Shown here piece by piece: positions 1 through 12,127 of a stretch of 33,011 bases of DNA; the stretch's first letter is position 1, and every line of letters starts with the position of its first letter. The stretch is from Comamonas jiangduensis (lineage in GTDB: Bacteria > Pseudomonadota > Gammaproteobacteria > Burkholderiales > Burkholderiaceae_C), in assembly GCF_902829245.1 (NCBI RefSeq), contig NZ_CADEPJ010000093.1, positions 1-33,011 on the forward strand, written 5' to 3'. The notes under the pieces were generated by a model. The model was not told the origin of the DNA. It saw only the letters and a program-made list of their open reading frames with translations, and made no database searches. The position numbers were made by a program, and so were the translations under genes.

Positions 1-197
1 TCTTGGCCCAGTGCTTGGCCCACGATGCGTGCCAGGATGTCCGTGGTGCCACCTGCAGAGAAGGGCACCACCATGGTCAAAGGCTTGTTGGGGTAGCCGT
101 CTTGGGCCACGGCGGCGCCCACGCCGGTGGCCAGCAATGCGGCGGCGGCCAAAGTTTTGATACCAGTGCGGCGAGTGAATGTCTTGAGAGTCAACAT
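1..197 (-). CDS. Bug-family (TctC-like) periplasmic solute receptor, N-terminal part
   Basis: This is the first ~65 codons of an extracytoplasmic binding protein of the tripartite tricarboxylate transporter type; the rest lies beyond the left edge. The N-terminus has a basic n-region (TFTRRTG), an alanine-rich hydrophobic core and a probable cleavage after AVA. It is followed by the family's typical start of the mature protein, YPNKPLTMVVPFSAGGTTD, where the PFSAGG-T-D stretch contributes to carboxylate binding. The ATG at 195-197 is preceded by AAGGAG at a good distance. The gene follows pcaI-pcaJ-pcaF on the same strand after about 170 bases, so it may be co-transcribed and bind an aromatic acid or dicarboxylate feeding that pathway; the ligand is an inference. 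Two short hairpins lie between it and pcaF. Confidence 0.85.
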   Translation of the reverse strand, partial: MLTLKTFTRRTGIKTLAAAALLATGVGAAVAQDGYPNKPLTMVVPFSAGGTTDILARIVGQALGQ

Positions 198-331
198 CAA
201 CGTCTCCTTGAAAATAGATGTTTGGTGGTGAAGCCACACCCGTGCACACCCTGCGGGTGCGCGTTGTAGGAGTCCGGGGTGTGTTGGTGGCCGGGCATGC
301 GTGGCACGGTCATCCGAGGCAGCGAAGTAGC

Positions 332-349
332 TAGGGGCCTGGGCCCCTA
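332..349. other. GC-rich inverted repeat between pcaF and the Bug receptor
   Basis: TAGGGGCC and GGCCCCTA (332-339 and 342-349) are perfect 8-base arms around a 2-base centre. There is no T-run on either side, so it is not a classical intrinsic terminator. It could fold in the pcaF-to-receptor transcript and reduce read-through. Confidence 0.4.
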
Positions 350-360
350 CACCTGCTGGT

Positions 361-382
361 GAAAAGGTTTTCAGACCTTTTC
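361..382. other. Inverted repeat spanning the pcaF stop codon
   Basis: GAAAAGGT at 361-368 and ACCTTTTC at 375-382 form perfect 8-base arms, with the pcaF stop codon (TGA read on the minus strand, 371-373) in the loop. It probably gives a 3'-end stem on the pcaF transcript. No T-run follows, so termination is uncertain. Confidence 0.4.
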
Positions 383-1580
383 GAGGATCACGGCAATGCC
401 CTGGCCCACGCCGATGCACATGGTGCACAGCGCGTAGCGGCCACCCAGCGTGTGCAGCTGGTTCACGGCCGTGGTGGCCAGGCGCGCACCCGATGCCCCA
501 GGGGGTGGCCCAGAGCGATGGCGCCGCCCCACTGGTTCACGCGTGGGTCGTTGTCGGCAATGCCCAGGTCGCGCAGCACGGCCAGGCCTTGGGCGGCAAA
601 GGCTTCGTTCAGCTCAATCACGTCCATGTCGGCCAGGCTCAGGCCGGTCTGGGCCAGCACCTTGCGCACGGCGGGGGCAGGGCCAAAGCCCATGATGCGG
701 GGGGCCACACCGGCAGTCGCCATGCCCACCACGCGGGCGCGGGGCACCAGGTTGTATTGCTGGGCGGCTTCGGCATTGGCCAGCAGCAGGGCGCAGGCGC
801 CGTCGTTCACGCCAGACGCATTGCCAGCGGTCACGGTGCCGTCAGGGCGCACCACGCCTTTGAGCTTGGCCAGCGCTTCCAGTGTGGTGGCACGGGGTGC
901 TCGTCCTGGCTCACCACAATCGCGTCGCCCTTCTTTTGAGGGATGGTGACGTTGACGATTTCCTGGGCCAAATAACCGGCCGCAATCGCGGCAGCCGCCT
1001 TTTGCTGGGAAGCCAGGGCCATGCGGTCTTGCGCTTCACGCTCGATCTTGAAGTCGTCGGCCACGTTCTCGGCCGTTTCGGGCATGGAGTCCACGCCGTA
1101 CTGCGCCTTCATCAGCTTGTTCACAAAGCGCCAGCCGATGGTGGTGTCATACACCGCGTTGTTGCGGCTGAAGGCGGTTTCGGCCTTGGGCATGACAAAG
1201 GGGGCGCGGCTCATGGATTCCACACCACCGGCAATCATCAGGCGGGCTTCGCCGGACTTGATGGCACGCGCGGCCGAGCCCACGGCGTCCAGACCCGAGC
1301 CGCACAGGCGATTGATGGTGGCGCCGGGCACATCAATCGGCAGACCGGCCAGCAGGCTGGACATGCGGGCCACGTTGCGGTTGTCTTCACCGGCTTGGTT
1401 GGCATTGCCGTACAGCACGTCGTCCACGGCAGCCCAGTCCACGCCGGGGTTGCGCTCCATCAGGGCCTTGATGGGCAGCGCGCCCAGGTCGTCCGCGCGC
1501 ACGCTGGACAGTGCGCCGCCGTAACGGCCAAAGGGGGTGCGGATGGCGTCGCAGATGAAAGCTTCGGGTGCAGTGCTCAT
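371..1580 (-). CDS. pcaF: 3-oxoadipyl-CoA thiolase (frame broken twice)
   Basis: This acetyl-CoA acyltransferase cleaves 3-oxoadipyl-CoA with CoA to succinyl-CoA and acetyl-CoA, the last step of the beta-ketoadipate pathway. Reading minus-strand from ATG 1578-1580, the thiolase fold is complete: the nucleophilic Cys93 in [10 protein letters not shown], the [12 protein letters not shown] block, the catalytic His in [11 protein letters not shown], and the C-terminal [10 protein letters not shown] with the second catalytic Cys. The length, about 403 residues, is normal. Two breaks interrupt the frame: near 894-897 (DEHP should continue RATTLEAL) and near 496-499 (after GHPLG). Each is repaired by one extra base in a C or G run. 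Paralogues used in phenylacetate (PaaJ) or fatty-acid degradation are similar, but the adjacent pcaIJ genes favour PcaF. Confidence 0.9.
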
Positions 1581-1628
1581 GGTGTGTCTCCGGGGCGCGC
1601 TGGGCAGATACCCAGCGTTTTAAAAAGA

Positions 1629-1680
1629 GGAGCTGCTGGCGCTTGATGAATAAGCGCTAGAGCCATATTTCATTGATATT
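1629..1680 (-). repeat. Degenerate Comamonadaceae-type intergenic repeat, copy 1
   Basis: The sequence between pcaJ and pcaF contains AGCTGCTGGCGCTTGATGAA, then TAAGCGCTAGAGCC and an AT-rich tail. GCGCTT and AAGCGC can pair as a stem. A recognisably similar block lies at 19629-19680, and weaker ones at about 13581, 25637 and 28920. Confidence 0.5.
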
Positions 1681-1683
1681 GCT

Positions 1684-2339
1684 TTAGGCGTTGGCTGGGG
1701 CCGCGATGGGCAGGCCCACCATGCTTTCCAGCTCGGCATGGCTGAGGCCATCCACGATGTCGATCAGGCGCAGGCCCGGGGCGTGCACTCCAGCGTGCAC
1801 AGCTCGGTGTAGATGCGCTTGACGCAGGCCAGCCCGGTCAGCGGGTAGCTGCACTGCTTCACGACCTTGCATTCGCCGATCTTGGTCATCAAATCCATCA
1901 TCACCCAGGTGCTCTTGGCGCCCACGGCCAGGTCCATGGCGCCGCCCACGGCGGGGATGGCGCCGGGCTCACCCGTGCTCCCGTTGGCCAGATCGCCCGT
2001 GGCCGACACCTGGAAGGCGCCCAGCACACAGATGTCCAGGTGGCCGCCGCGCATCATGGCAAAGCTGTCGGCGTGGTGGAAATAGCTGCCACCGGGCAGC
2101 AGCGTCACGGGCTGCTTGCCCGCGTTGGTCAGGTCATAGTCTTCCTGGCCTGCTTCAGGGGCGGGGCCCATGCCGAGGATGCCGTTTTCCGACTGCAGCA
2201 CGATCTCGCGGTCGGCGGGAATGTGGTTGGCCACCTTGGTGGGCATGCCAATGCCGAGGTTCACATAGGAGCCGTCGGGAATGTCTTGGGCAATGCGTTG
2301 TGCCAGTTCGTCTTTGGTACGCTTTTGATAGCTGCTCAC
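1684..2339 (-). CDS. pcaJ: 3-oxoadipate CoA-transferase subunit B (one frame break)
   Basis: This is the beta subunit of succinyl-CoA:3-oxoadipate CoA-transferase, which activates 3-oxoadipate for thiolysis by PcaF. The GTG at 2337-2339 is chosen as start because AGGAG lies 8 bases upstream and the protein then begins MSSYQKRTKDELAQRIA; the frame is open further upstream but without a ribosome site. Family marks are VNLGIGMPTKV, the catalytic glutamate in LQSENGILGMGP, LPGGSYFHHADSF and GAKSTWVMMDLM. The frame breaks near 1775-1777, where CTLECTPRG should continue as LRLIDIVDG; one extra G restores it through to the stop at 1684, giving about 218 residues. NGSTGE replaces the usual NWSTGE, which may be a base error. 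It follows pcaI by 28 bases. Confidence 0.93.
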
Positions 2340-2367
2340 GCTTGATACTCCTGCGCTTGAACTGTTT

Positions 2368-3069
2368 TTAGGCAGATTTCTTAAAGCCGCCAGCTTGCGT
2401 GGCAACACGTTCAATCGGCACCACCTTGCTGACATAGATGCCGGGGGTGACGATGGCTTCGGGGTCCAGCTGGCCCAGCTCCACCACTTCGTGCACGGTG
2501 GCCACGGTGAATTTGGCCGCAGTGGCCATCACGGGGCCAAAGTTGCGCGCCGATTTGCGGTAGGTCAGGTTGCCCCAGCGGTCGCCTTGCTCGGCCTTGA
2601 TGAGGGCCACGTCGCCGTAGATGGGGTACTCCAGCACATAGTGCTTGCCGTTGATTTCGCGGGTTTCCTTGCCTTCTGCCAATTCCGTGCCGTAGGCCGT
2701 GGGGCAAAAGAACGCGCCAATGCCAGCGCCAGCGGCGCGCATGCGCTCGGCCAGATTGCCCTGGGGCACCAGCTCCAGCTCGATCTTGCCGCTGCGGTAC
2801 AGCTCGTCAAACACCCAGCTGTCGACCTGGCGCGGGAAGCTGCAGATGATCTTGCGCACCTGACCGCTCTTGAGCAAGGCGGCCAGACCGGATTCGCCAT
2901 TGCCCGCGTTGTTGTTCACAATCGTCAGGTCGCGTGCGCCGTGGGCGATCAGGCCGTCAATGAGTTCCACCGGGTTGCCGGAAGTGCCAAAGCCACCGAT
3001 GAGTACGGTGGCGCCGTCTTGAATACCGGACAAGGCTTGTGCAACCGTGTCGGTGATTTTGTTGATCAT
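2368..3069 (-). CDS. pcaI: 3-oxoadipate CoA-transferase subunit A
   Basis: This is the alpha subunit of succinyl-CoA:3-oxoadipate CoA-transferase, partner of PcaJ. Starting at ATG 3067-3069 (AGGAA 8 bases upstream) it is 233 residues, the normal size, with an intact frame. Diagnostic blocks are the CoA-binding GGFGTSGNPVELI near residues 22-34, IVNNNAGNGESGLAALL, PQGNLAERMRAAGAGIGAFF and KSARNFGPVMATAA. It is first in a minus-strand set pcaI-pcaJ-pcaF, divergent from the IclR regulator, so transcription probably starts in the shared 3070-3157 region. Other acyl-CoA transferase alpha subunits (acetoacetate type) resemble it, but the thiolase and IclR neighbours support the 3-oxoadipate assignment. 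Confidence 0.93.
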   Translation of the reverse strand: MINKITDTVAQALSGIQDGATVLIGGFGTSGNPVELIDGLIAHGARDLTIVNNNAGNGESGLAALLKSGQVRKIICSFPRQVDSWVFDELYRSGKIELELVPQGNLAERMRAAGAGIGAFFCPTAYGTELAEGKETREINGKHYVLEYPIYGDVALIKAEQGDRWGNLTYRKSARNFGPVMATAAKFTVATVHEVVELGQLDPEAIVTPGIYVSKVVPIERVATQAGGFKKSA

Positions 3070-3116
3070 GCGTTTGCTTTCCTGCGGGACTTGTTGCAAA
3101 GCAAAAGGCTTTGCTA

Positions 3117-3155
3117 AAATGTTCGCTATAAGAACAAATGTTCGCTGAAAGAATT
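3117..3155. promoter_or_regulatory. Tandem IclR-type operator in the pcaI/pcaR divergent promoter
   Basis: An 11-base direct repeat, AAATGTTCGCT, occurs at 3117-3127 and 3136-3146, a 19-base period. Each copy heads a palindrome-like site: TGTTC-N7-GAACA at 3120-3136 (perfect arms) and TGTTC-N7-GAATT at 3139-3155 (imperfect). The position between divergent pcaI and the regulator, and the GTTCG-type half-sites reported for PcaR/PcaU/PobR regulators, suggest that the adjacent IclR protein binds here and controls both directions. Binding is inferred. Confidence 0.65.
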
Positions 3156-3157
3156 AT

Positions 3158-4011
3158 ATGAATGGGATCGCCCAAAAATCAGCTGTAGAAACCACATCAG
3201 GGAAAACCCCGAGCCTCGAAACAGAAGGGCAGCCATCGGCAGAAAACAAGCCCGGCGACAGTTATGTGCAGTCATTCGCGCGCGGCTTGGAGGTGATTCG
3301 CTCGTTCAGTGCAGACGCCCCTCGCAAACGCTGAGTGAGGTGGCCAGCCGCACCGGGCTGACCCGCGCGGGGCTCGGCGCATTTGTTGACGCTGCAAACG
3401 CTGGGCTATGTGGAAGGGATGGCAAATACTTTGCGCTGACGCCGCGCATTCTGGATTTGGGCTTTGCCTATCTGAGCTCGCAGCCCCTGTGGAATCTGGC
3501 CACCCCGCTGATGGAAACGCTGGCCGATTCGGTGCAGGAGTCGTGTTCTGCGGCGGTGCTGGACGGGTTGGATGTGGGGGATGTGGCCCGAGTGCATACA
3601 CACAAAATCATGAGCACCAACTTGGGGTTTGGGTCGCGGTTGCCGGGGTTCTGGACCCCCATGGGCCGGGGGGTGCTGGCGGGGGTGCCGGACGATAAGT
3701 TGCAGGCGCTGATGGCCATGCGCCCGCGTGAGGCTTTTACGCGCTACACCCTGCTGGAAGACGAGGCGCTGCTGCAAGCGATTGCGCAGGTGCGCAGCCA
3801 AGGCTGGGCGCTGATCAACCAAGAGTTGGAAGAGGGCTTGATCTCGGTGGCAGCGCCGCTGTTCAACGCGCAAGGGCAGGTGGTGGCGGCCATCAATGTG
3901 TCTGGCCAAGCCAACCGCACCAATGCCGAAGAAATGCAGGCGCGCATTGTGCCGCCCTTGCTGCGCACGGCGCAGGGGGTGTCGCAACTGCTGCGCACGG
4001 CGCGCCGATAA
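3158..4011 (+). CDS. pcaR: IclR-family regulator of the pca genes (frame broken four times)
   Basis: This is a transcription factor with an N-terminal winged helix-turn-helix and a C-terminal effector domain, probably sensing 3-oxoadipate. From ATG 3158 the protein has a hydrophilic tail of ~35 residues, then SYVQSFARGLEVIRSF, the HTH (LSEVASRTGLTRAGARRILL) and DGKYFALTPRILDLGFAYLSS. The effector domain ends with SVAAPLFNAQGQVVAAINVSG. Four one-base losses are needed, near 3324, 3369-3372, 3382-3384 and 3416-3418, giving about 285 residues. Some normally conserved positions read oddly: LDVGDVARV where VVYVARV is usual, and RLPGFWTPMGRGVLAG where a form like RLPAFWTSMGRVLLAG is usual. That suggests base errors in a G-rich stretch. 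Divergent placement from pcaI supports the role; the symbol is by context. Confidence 0.8.
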
Positions 4012-4040
4012 TTGCGCATCCCGCCCTTGAACATGTCTCC

Positions 4041-4744
4041 ATGGCCCGCCTTCCCCGCTTGACCATTCCCGGCCAGCCGCACTACGTGGTGCAGCGTGGC
4101 AACAACTTGCAAGCCATTTTTGTGGATGGGCAGGACTACGCCAGCATGAAAGATTTGCTGCGTGAAATGGGGCGGCGCTTTGGCGTAGAGATTCACGCTT
4201 TTATCTTGTTGCCCAACCAGTTGCATCTGTTGCTGACACCGCAGACGGCACAGAGCCTGCCACAGTTCATGCAATCGGTCGGGCGCACCTATGTGCGCAC
4301 CTTTAACAACCGCCACGGGCGCAGCGGCACGCTGTGGGAAGGGCGCTATCGCGCCACGGTGCTGGAGGCGCAAGCCTGGTTGCTGCCTGCCATGGTGGTG
4401 CTGGAGCACCAGGCCGTAGCGCATGGCCTGACAGGGCGTGCCGTGACTATGGCTGGAGCAGCGCACGTCACAACGCGGGCGCACAGGTGGATGGCATGGT
4501 ACGCCTGCACCCGGCGTACTGGCGTTTGGGGGACACCCCTTTTGCGCGGGAAGCGGCTTACGCCACGATGCTAGACCGTGGTGCCAGCGCCGACCTGCAA
4601 GAAGTGGTGCTGGGGGCCGCACTCAAAGGGTGGGTGCTGGGCTCTGAGGGCTTTATCGAAGGGCTGAAAAGTGGCACCGAGCGCCGTTTGCAACGCCAAA
4701 AAGCCGGTCGCCCTGCACGCGCGCAGGGCGAAAAAGCCGAATAA
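4041..4744 (+). CDS. REP-associated tyrosine transposase-like protein (Y1_Tnp; one frame break)
   Basis: This is a single-strand transposase-like protein of the IS200/RAYT class. From ATG 4041: MARLPRLTIPGQPHYVVQRGNN is the usual start, followed by IFVDGQDYASM. The metal-binding motif reads LLPNQLHLLLTP. The candidate catalytic tyrosine is in SVGRTYVRTFNNRHGRSG, followed by TLWEGRYRATVL. The C-terminal YWRLGDTPFAREAAY block is typical of the proteobacterial subgroup. The usual HUH (N-H-x-H) motif here is N-Q-L-H, so the first histidine is a glutamine. The frame breaks once near 4436-4445; after one added base it runs to 4742-4744, about 234 residues. It stands alone between the pca regulator and gltB with its own terminator. 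Confidence 0.82.
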
Positions 4745-4758
4745 AGCTCCGGGACTCC

Positions 4759-4782
4759 AGCACCGGTTTGGTGCTTATTTTT
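4759..4782 (+). terminator. Intrinsic terminator after the transposase
   Basis: AGCACC (4759-4764) pairs with GGTGCT (4770-4775) around a GGTTT loop, followed by a T-rich tail TATTTTT. It ends the transposase transcript before gltB. Confidence 0.75.
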
Positions 4783-4820
4783 GGTTGGTTTTTAGAGTTA
4801 TTTGATTTTATTGGTGTTTT

Positions 4821-4890
4821 TATATATGTCCCCAATTGATGGCTTGACTGAATTTGGTGCAAACAATTAAGTATCTGACCCCAATTAAAT
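4821..4890. repeat. CCCCAATT-type sequences, possible RAYT element remnant
   Basis: CCCCAATT occurs at 4830-4837 (in TATGTCCCCAATTGAT) and at 4879-4886 (in GTATCTGACCCCAATTAAAT). Such GTCCCC/GACCCCAATT strings often accompany Y1 transposase genes in proteobacteria. Here they lie between the transposase terminator and gltB, so they may mark the right end of a mobile unit. No matching left end was found before 4041. Confidence 0.4.
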
Positions 4891-4959
4891 TTTCTTGCAT
4901 AGGTTGATGCTTGATCGTAATCTGCGAGTCCCTGCGATAGAAATTAGAGGATGAGCGCC

Positions 4960-9693
<4,734 letters not shown>

Positions 9694-9708
9694 TCACAGC
9701 CTGAAACG

Positions 9709-10347
9709 CAAAACAAGGTGACGCGCGACGGCAAGCTGAAGAACCAGATCCGCGCCGACGGCAAGCACGTGGTGGTCATCGGCGGAGGCGACACCGGCTC
9801 CGACTGCGTGGGCACCTCCAACCGCCATGGCGCGCTCAGCGTGACCCAGCTGGAGCTGATGCCCATGCCGCCCGAGCAGGAGAACAAGCCCCTGGTCTGG
9901 CCCTACTGGCCGCTGAAGCTGCGTACCAGCTCCAGCCACCAGGAAGGTTGCGAGCGCGAGTTCGCCATCGGCACCAAGGAATTCATCGGTGAGAAGGGTC
10001 AACTGACCGCCGTGAAGACCGTGCGCCTGGAATGGAAGGACGGCAAGATGACGGAAGTGCCCGGTTCCGAGCAGATCCTCAAGGCTGACCTGGTGTTCCT
10101 GGCCATGGGCTTCGTCTCGCCCGTGCAGACCGTGCTGGATGCCTTTGGCGTGGACAAGGATGCGCGTGGCAACGTCAAGGCTTCGACCGATCTGCTCGGC
10201 GGCTACGCCACGAGCGTGCCCAAGCTGTTTGCGGCCGGTGACATCCGCCGCGGCCAGTCCCTGGTGGTCTGGGCCATCCGCGAAGGCCGCCAGGCTGCCC
10301 GCGCGGTGGACGAGTTCCTGATGGGGGCCAGCACGCTCCCCCGCTGA
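9709..10347 (+). pseudogene. gltD: Glutamate synthase small subunit, C-terminal part only
   Basis: About 210 codons match the end of GltD: the NADPH-binding Rossmann motif [15 protein letters not shown] near the start, then TWPYWP-like and [15 protein letters not shown] blocks, and the C-terminal FAD contact [28 protein letters not shown]. Full GltD is about 490 residues. The missing ~280 residues carry the N-terminal cysteine-rich 4Fe-4S region and the main FAD-binding domain. The frame is open back to QNK at 9709, which resembles internal GltD sequence rather than a start, and only ~15 bases separate this from the gltB stop. GTG 9718 has no convincing ribosome site. So this is a deletion junction, real or from assembly, and not an alternative short gene. 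As shown it could not form active glutamate synthase. Confidence 0.88.
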
Positions 10348-10442
10348 CCGTCGGGCCGGGGGCGCCGCATGGGCGCGGTGTCGGGGGTGCCTGGTGGCCC
10401 ACCGCACCGTCCACCCTGGACGGCCTGTGGAGATGCACATTC

Positions 10443-10464
10443 AGGCGCCTGCGGGCGCCTTTTT
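10443..10464 (+). terminator. Intrinsic terminator after gltBD
   Basis: AGGCGCC (10443-10449) pairs with GGCGCCT (10454-10460) around a TGCG loop, followed by TTTT. It lies about 95 bases after the gltD stop. The rest of 10348-10577 shows no gene. Confidence 0.8.
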
Positions 10465-10577
10465 GCATGCTGCAAAAAAGAGAGTTGGACGCGCAGGACT
10501 GGCAAGAGGTTGAAGTGCTTTCCGCGTTAAAACGTTCTGCAGACGAGCGCGGGCAGCTATGAATCAGTGAGCGGGTG

Positions 10578-11000
10578 TCAGCGCAGCAGCACCAGGCGCG
10601 GCACCATGTCGGTGCCGCAGCAGACCACGGCGTTCTGGTTCCATTGCTGCCCCCAGGCGCGGGCGGTGCTCTCGCTCATACCCCACACCAGCACGCTGTC
10701 TTCACCGGGCCAGTGGCCTTCGGGGTCGTGGCCACGCCCGTCCAGCCACGACCAGCCGGCGCGCTGCAAGGAGGCGCGCAGCTGGGCCATGCGGCGTGCA
10801 TTCAGGTGATCGGGCAGCAACTCTCCCAGCGGATTGCAGGCCGTCAGGTAGGTGGCGCAGCGCACGGCGTGGCGCTGGTAGAAGGCGGCCAACGCAGGCT
10901 GGGCTTGCCCCAGCTGTAAAAACCAGTCGTAGGGTTGAACGCGGTAATGGGTGGCGCGGTAGGCGTGCAGCAGGGGCTCGGGTAGAACGGTATCGGCCAT
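10578..11000 (-). CDS. DUF3293-like hypothetical protein
   Basis: This is a small soluble protein of about 140 residues with no known biochemical role. From ATG 10998-11000 (GGAGA about 9 bases upstream) it begins MADTVLPEPLLHAYRATHYRV. It then has a region with FYQRHAVRCATYLTACNPLG, followed by NARRMAQLRASLQRAGW, a short GHDPEGHWPGEDSVLVWGM segment and WGQQWNQNAVVCC. The early YRATHYRV, the T-x-CNP(LG)-x(n)-N-x(4)-L pattern and the acidic W/G block fit the DUF3293 family as I remember it. No membrane segment or signal is present. An upstream in-frame ATG (11064-11066) would add 22 residues but lacks support. It is transcribed divergently from the ABC binding-protein gene. Confidence 0.7.
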   Translation of the reverse strand: MADTVLPEPLLHAYRATHYRVQPYDWFLQLGQAQPALAAFYQRHAVRCATYLTACNPLGELLPDHLNARRMAQLRASLQRAGWSWLDGRGHDPEGHWPGEDSVLVWGMSESTARAWGQQWNQNAVVCCGTDMVPRLVLLR

Positions 11001-11184
11001 CAAAAGGTGTCTCCAAGGCACAGGCATGTGGCTTGCATGCGTGGTTATGGCCCACACAGGTAGCAACCGGGGCTTGTCTGCGCGACAATACCGGATTCGG
11101 CCATTGCGGCATACAGCTGCGCGGGTTTACGCGTGGTGCTGGTGCTGTGGGCCACACCGGTTTTTCCACCTCAACTTTGAAGCC

Positions 11185-11990
11185 ATGAAAAAACGCACCC
11201 TTCTCGCATCGCTGGCCCTGACCGCCATCCTCGCTGCTTGCGGCAAGTCTGAACCTGTTGCCACCTCGGCTGCTCCTGCAGCAGCGCCTGCACCCGCTGC
11301 AGTGACCAAGATCGTGGTGGGCCTGGATGACAACTTCCCTCCCATGGGTTTCCGCGACGAGAAGAACGAGCTGGTCGGTTTTGACATCGACATGGCCCGT
11401 GAAGCCACCAAGCGCCTGGGCATTGAAGTGGAATTCAAGCCGATCGACTGGAGCGCCAAGGAAGCCGAGCTGAACGGCAAGCGCATCGACGTGCTGTGGA
11501 ACGGGCTGACCATCCTGGAGTCGCGCAAGCAGCACATCGCTTTCACCGACCCTACATGGCCAACCGCCAGATCATCATCGTCAAGGCTGGCTCTGACATC
11601 AAGGATAAGGCCGGTCTGGCAGGCAAGATTGTGGGCGTGCAGGAATCGTCGTCTGCCGTGGATGCCATGAAGAAGGAAGAAGAGGTCTTTAAGACCTTCA
11701 AGGAATTCAAGCAGTTCGGTGACAACATCACTGCGCTGATGGACCTGGAAGCCGGCCGTCTGGACGCCGTGGTGGTGGACGAAGTGGTGGGGCGCTTTCA
11801 CGTAGCCAAGAAGGCCGATACCTACACCGTGCTGGAAGACAACTTCGGCACCGAAGACTACGGCGTGGGCTTCCGCAAGGATGACACCGAGCTGCTGGGC
11901 AAGGTCAATCAGGCGCTCAAGGACATGAAGGCCGACGGCGCTGCGGCTGAAATTTCCAAGAAGTGGTTCGGTGAAAACATTGTCAAGTAA
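11185..11990 (+). CDS. Amino-acid ABC transporter substrate-binding lipoprotein (one frame break)
   Basis: This is a periplasmic receptor of the polar amino-acid family. The N-terminus MKKRTLLASLALTAILAAC is a lipoprotein signal with lipobox LAAC; an Ala/Pro linker follows. The SBP_bac_3 fold starts with KIVVGLDDNFPPMGFRDEKN, then LVGFDIDMAREATKRLG, and the Arg-containing LESRKQHIAFTDPY block that binds the amino-acid carboxylate. The later GVQESSSAVDAM, LEAGRLDAVVVDE and YGVGFRKDD blocks are also typical. The frame breaks once near 11550-11552 (FTDP/YMANRQ), restored by one C. Total is about 268 residues. The ligand cannot be decided from sequence; cystine or a polar amino acid is plausible. 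Permease and ATPase follow after a strong terminator. Confidence 0.9.
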
Positions 11991-12008
11991 GCTTCGCGCT
12001 TGACCATA

Positions 12009-12046
12009 CACCGGCGTGGCCCGCCTTGGCCACGCCGGTGTTTTTT
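12009..12046 (+). terminator. Strong intrinsic terminator between binding protein and permease
   Basis: CACCGGCGTGGC (12009-12020) pairs perfectly with GCCACGCCGGTG (12029-12040), loop CCGCCTTG, followed by six T. It probably stops most transcripts after the binding-protein gene, leaving lower expression of the permease and ATPase. Confidence 0.9.
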
Positions 12047-12127
12047 GTGGGCATGGGTTTTCCATGCACCGGGGCACCGTCGGTGTGCCTGCGACACCCG
12101 TTAAGCGGTCGCGCTAAAGGCCTGTTC

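Noticed and set aside
1-197. Twin-arginine export signal on the Bug receptor
   Set aside because: There is an RR pair (TRRTG), but the residues after it do not match the S/T-RR-x-F-L-K consensus; an ordinary Sec signal is the simpler reading.
882-1646. 254-codon plus-strand frame over pcaF
   Set aside because: It is antisense to a clear thiolase with catalytic residues and has the His/Gly-rich composition of shadow frames.
9718-10347. gltD fragment as a complete short oxidoreductase gene
   Set aside because: No ribosome site precedes GTG 9718, and the frame upstream continues with GltD-like residues, so it is the tail of a truncated gene.
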